Positions 60,267-64,000 of a stretch of DNA of 64,000 nt are shown in pieces. Made by a program: the position numbers and the translations under genes. The notes under the pieces were generated by a model. The model did no database searches and was not told the DNA's origin. It saw only the letters and a list, made by a program, of their open reading frames with translations. Position 1 is the stretch's first letter; each line of letters begins with the position of its first letter. This DNA is from Crocodylus rhombifer (Eukaryota > Chordata > Crocodylia > Crocodylidae), in the NCBI GenBank assembly GCA_038503035.1, contig JAVSML010001077.1, positions 186,001 through 250,000 on the forward strand, given 5' to 3'.

Positions 60267-60324
60267 GAGCAGGTGAGAAGACAGAAATTAAGAGCAGGGC
60301 TGGTTTGTGAGCAGGTGAGAAGAC
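60267..60324 (+). repeat. Locally templated insertion with 16-bp direct repeats
   Basis: GAGCAGGTGAGAAGAC occurs at 60267-60282 and 60309-60324. Between and overlapping them, 60279-60308 repeats 58454-58483 (AGACAGAAATTAAGAGC then GGGCTGGTTTGT) with one mismatch in 30. The shared AGAC at the left junction is a 4-bp microhomology. Confidence 0.75.
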
Positions 60325-60855
60325 TTGTGCAGCAAACTCAGAATGACAAAAATAATCTGCATGTGTGTAATAACGCTTCTCCGTCTGTGTTTTATTCTTC
60401 AGAAGCGGACAGGCATGATTACCACCATTCTAAAGGCAGGTCAAGTCATTCAGCAGATCAGCAGCAGCATTAGGATTAGAAACCAGCTCCTTTGACTCCT
60501 AGTAGGATCCCCATTTCAGTAGATCGCAGGATGCAGGCACTTGCTTGAAGACAGTCCATACATAGAACTTTCTCCCAGATGGATACTGGGATATCTGAAC
60601 TAGGTTTGTTCATTTCTCAGCCCACTAGCACGATCCACCCGGAGAATCATAGCCTGCCCTGTGATTCAGAGACGGGGGTTGAAATCAGAAGATGTCCCTT
60701 AGCCTAAGGAGATCTGCAGAAGTTTAAAATGCCGCCTGGAACGCAGCGGCGTGTTTGTCCCCAGATGCTGTACAGTGATAGGTCACGGACAGGTTGTCTC
60801 ATGCGCAAAGCATTTAATGACAAAGGAGGAGCATGATCTGTGACTGGCTCTTAAG

Positions 60856-60915
60856 GAATCATAGATGGTAGAGACGGAAAGTAGCTAGTAGATCATCTAG
60901 TCCATTCCTCTGCCA
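60856..60915 (-). mobile_element. CR1 3'-end fragment
   Basis: GAATCATAGATGGTAGAGAC GGAAAGTAGCTAGTAGATCA TCTAGTCCATTCC is a degenerate CR1 3' terminus. Confidence 0.65.
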
Positions 60916-63582
60916 TTGGACTATTGTTCCATGTAGGTATGCCTTAATGCCTTTTCCAGGCTTGTTTCAGATGACTCTAGAGATGCAGTTTTTATCAGTG
61001 AGAACAAATAAACATCCCAAATAGCAAACAGCTCTTGGTAATTTGCTGGGTGCTTTCTGAATTAAGTATTTTTCCTGAAAAAAAAAGATTCATAGTTAAA
61101 ATATAAAGTATATTAATGAAAGACATAAAAAGCCTGAAGTCAGTTTAAAAACATTTTTTTTTCAGTAACGCATGCTAGTAACCAACTACTGTTCTCAGTA
61201 GAAATGTACTGTTCTGCTAGCTGATAAAGATAAACTGAACATTTAAGCGTGTCTGAATGTTTTATTTGTTGCTGCTGCAATGTGAGATAATAAAAAAAGT
61301 GGGTCCAAAGTAATTTGGATCAAACGCTGAACCAGATTTGTGTATAGGACTTTATAAGACAGCACAGGACCTTCCTTTTAGGGAGAAGCCAGGCTATAAG
61401 TCTTCATTTTTTTATTAAGATTTCACGCTGTATATTGTGTGCTCAACTAAATCCAAGGCTATTGTAGGATTGTGGCTAGAGAGACTTCAAAGACTCAGAC
61501 TGAAAAGTCCCTTTGCTGTGATAGGCACTTCACACACATGCAGAATCCTACAGAAATTGCTAAAAATGCCGCTGCCACATCGATGTTGCTGAAGGCAGAA
61601 TGAACACTTCTAAGTATTCCCTTGGTGTAATCCAGACAGTATATGGCGCTTACACATGATCGCCACTAGCTCTGCCTTCGATCCTGGAGATGCTCCTGTT
61701 CCATGGCATGAACATACTGGCTCAAATGTGTTGGTGGGGAATCTCTGATGGAGAAGTCATCGCACTGTGTTCAGGGTCTAACTGGAGCACCTCTCCAGGC
61801 AGTGGAAATGAAGTCAGTCGAATAAACAGTGTTGGAACAAACTGAAATTAATAAAGTTCCACAAGGAAAAACCCGACCAGTCACCCAAATTGTGCCACGA
61901 AAAGCAAACATGAACAGCTCCTATGGCTAGAAAGAGTTTACACTTCACTGGGTGGGGAAGTACCACTCTGGGCACCCATTCTCCACGTGGTTGTCACCTT
62001 ATTATAAGGCCAGACCCTGGAATGCTTGCAGCCCGCGTCGGCCCTACAGCCTGAGGAGCGAGCTCTCTGTCCATGGCAGTGTAAGCTCCACTGGCTTATA
62101 TAAGCTGGGTTGGCAGCAAGACATTTTCCTGGAAGGGGCCTCATTGATAGAGCCCATGCTCCTGCCTTAGCTGCAACCAGCTTTTCTTCATGATTCATAG
62201 AAAGCAGCAGCAGTACCCGGCATTGCCGCCAGACCGTGTGGACCTTTTGTTGTGAAAAGGCTAAAGATTTTCAGGCCCTTCTTACCTGAGCTGCGTTCAG
62301 ACTAGTGATCCCAGGGTAAACGTTAACATATCCAGTTACCACTGTTAAGCTATCCGGTCTCTTCTCAGCACCTTAAGATCAGCCTAAAATCCATACCTCT
62401 TGTATCACTGCCCTTTGTGGGTCACCTTGTGCAGCCCCTGCCAAGGAGTTGCAACGATTACTGACTGCACACTGCCATGCCTTCCACAAGTTTGCTCCCA
62501 GCTTCTTCGGGCTGCTTTTCAGTCCATTGCTCCAGCAAGGCTTAGTGAATGGTGATATGGCGATTTATCCTTTTGGGAGGGGCAAAGGGGAAGGAGCTGA
62601 GATTTAAACTAAGCGGGTATCTCCAGAGCCACTGCTCTGCCTCAGCTCCCCACAAGTGGTCTGATTCCCCTGATTGCTCCACTTGTCCTGACAGCAATAG
62701 CTGATTAGAGCCTCTGCCGCCGTTAACTCCCTCGCATTCAGCTTGGAGAGGGAGGCAGTCCTATGGCAGATGGAGCAGAGCATCAGGCTGGAGAGAGGCT
62801 CGCACATGCATTCAAAACAGGGGCTAGAAATTAAACAGTTGATTATTCGGAGAATGTTTGCAGGGGGCTCACTGCTGTGCCGGGTCCTGGGCCAGCCACG
62901 GCATTTTTATGCCTCGCGAAATACGTTTTCAGTCACTAGAATTGTATCTAATTCTACAATAATTGCCTTCTTGTGTTTGAATGCAATCCACGTTGAGCCA
63001 GGGAAGGAATACATTTCAGCCTCACTCTTAACCCTGCTAACTACATACTCAGAGTCATCATACTCTCTCATTTTGTAGGCTTCTACTCTGTAAGCAACCC
63101 AGAAGTCAATTTGGTCACTTCGGCTGGAGGAGAAGCTGATGTGAGTCTTCTGGGTCTTGAAGTTGAGGTTCTGGAGAGTTTTTACTACTAGACAGAGATG
63201 ATACTTAGATCACTAGAAGACTACACCAGTGCTCCCAGAAAGGTCCAGATATGGCGTGGCACCAGCTGCGGGCTGCACCTGATTGAAAGTGCCAGTGTCC
63301 CAGGGAACACCAGTCCTTCACAAAGATTGCAGTAGCCTCGAGCAGGCCAGTGGTTAACTGCAGTTCTCATCCATATATGGCCTTTTCTGTAAGGATCTAA
63401 AAGCATTGATTCGTGGGTCAGACAAGATTTTCACTGGGATAATCCCAATGACCTCAGCGGAGCTGGCGTCACACCGATGTTCAGGAGCAGAGAACATCTG
63501 AGAATAGATCTCAGAACATCCCTATTAGGCCGCCGAGCATCCTTGTGAAAGAGGTGTGGTCTGTTAGTGCCGTCTTGGAGAT

Positions 63583-63680
63583 GCACAAACTCAGAAGTAG
63601 GTGGGTGGAACCAGAAAGAAAACCCAGGTGTCCTGATGGGCCGTCCTTTTTCTAACCACTTGCATTGCTTCTCTCACTGA
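63583..63680 (+). repeat. MIR/CORE-SINE fragment
   Basis: GAACCAGAAAGAAAACCCAG GTGTCCTGATGGGCCGTCCT TTTTCTAACCACTTGCATTG resembles the right part of the MIR/CORE-SINE. Confidence 0.5.
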
Positions 63681-64000
63681 GGACTTTGTTCTGATCTTCC
63701 TCTGGCTATGCTGGTGCATAAGTGCTTTTGACTGTTCTCGTGCTACTCCTGGATGAGTGAGAGCAGAACCATGCCATCTGGTTTTTGTGTCCCGACCATA
63801 TGGGAGTAACATCTGTAGGATGGAGATAGCAAGGGCCCTTCTTTCAACCTACCACTGTGTGTTTCCCAAGCTCAGCTAACAGTGGGATGTGCGGAGGCCT
63901 GTCCTTTTTTGTAGTGGGCTCCATTTCCTGTAAATGACAGGCTGGCTTCCCCCTTTTAAGTGCTTTCCTACCATCCTGCAGCCATAAGGGATTGCTAATG

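Larger units (their letters stand above)
56467..64000 (+). other. JADE2 intron, downstream part (no gene)
   Basis: This is intronic sequence after the second exon, running off the right edge. It holds hAT-type pieces at about 56947 and 58700-59392, MIR-like fragments near 59.4, 60.1 and 63.6 kb, a CR1 3' scrap at 60856 and the locally copied 30-mer at 60279. The stretches 57.5-58.4, 60.4-60.8 and 61-63.5 kb show nothing I can classify. No PHD-finger exon is present. Confidence 0.75.

Noticed and set aside
61000..63500. Search for the next JADE2 exon (PELDE... and the first PHD finger)
   Set aside because: No frame with the expected residues or Cys spacing was seen. The exon must lie beyond 64000.
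1..64000. CRISPR arrays, operons, prophage or other prokaryotic systems
   Set aside because: Introns, CR1, hAT and MIR elements show that this is vertebrate DNA. No regularly spaced repeats or bacterial gene clusters are present.

Overview
This window is vertebrate genomic DNA, almost entirely intron. Two short exons on the + strand (6568-6725 and 56297-56466) join in frame and encode the start of the conserved N-terminal region of a JADE-family PHD-finger protein. The best match is JADE2 (PHF15), a scaffold subunit of HBO1 histone acetyltransferase complexes. The first exon carries the [21 protein letters not shown] and EWEKGVQVP segments. The second ends with SRYDLDEIDACWLE. The PHD fingers themselves lie beyond the right edge. 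The intron between them is about 49.6 kb, and the window starts and ends inside the flanking introns. I found no second protein-coding gene, no rRNA or tRNA, no CRISPR array and no prokaryotic feature.

The repeat content points to a non-avian sauropsid, and I lean to a crocodilian, with turtle as the main alternative. It includes several CR1 LINEs, a long Penelope-like element with a GIY-YIG-type region, many hAT-type miniature elements, two copies of a long foldback element whose ends read GGTGCACC..., and MIR/CORE-SINE fragments. The organism call is an inference from repeat types only.

Layout: 1-6567, upstream intron with a nested hAT insertion at 1.6-1.9 kb; 6568-6725, JADE2 exon; 8.2-12.3 kb, a minus-strand CR1 split by a 1,043-bp foldback transposon; 16.5-18.5 kb, the decayed Penelope-like element; 20.4-21.7 kb, a younger + strand CR1; 22.0-23.5 kb, an older + strand CR1; 26.5-29.2 kb, hAT and foldback elements; 34.1-34.9 kb, a possible LTR-element remnant; 39.0-39.4 kb, a MITE; 40.4-41.1 kb, a CpG-dense block that could be a regulatory element or internal promoter; 43.9-45.1 kb, a GC-rich inverted-repeat element; 49.3-49.7 kb, a second CpG-dense block with a G7-AAA-C8 hairpin; 49.95-51.36 kb, the least decayed CR1, on the minus strand; 55.4-55.5 kb, a near-perfect hairpin; 56297-56466, the second JADE2 exon; then intron with hAT and MIR pieces.

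The window has one working gene and many mobile-element layers. The points most worth a second look are the two CpG-dense blocks inside the long intron, the palindromic elements that would form long double-stranded RNA in the JADE2 pre-mRNA, the foldback-in-CR1 nesting, and a 30-bp segment apparently copied from 1.8 kb away with a 16-bp target duplication. All open reading frames outside the exons and retroelements look like chance frames.
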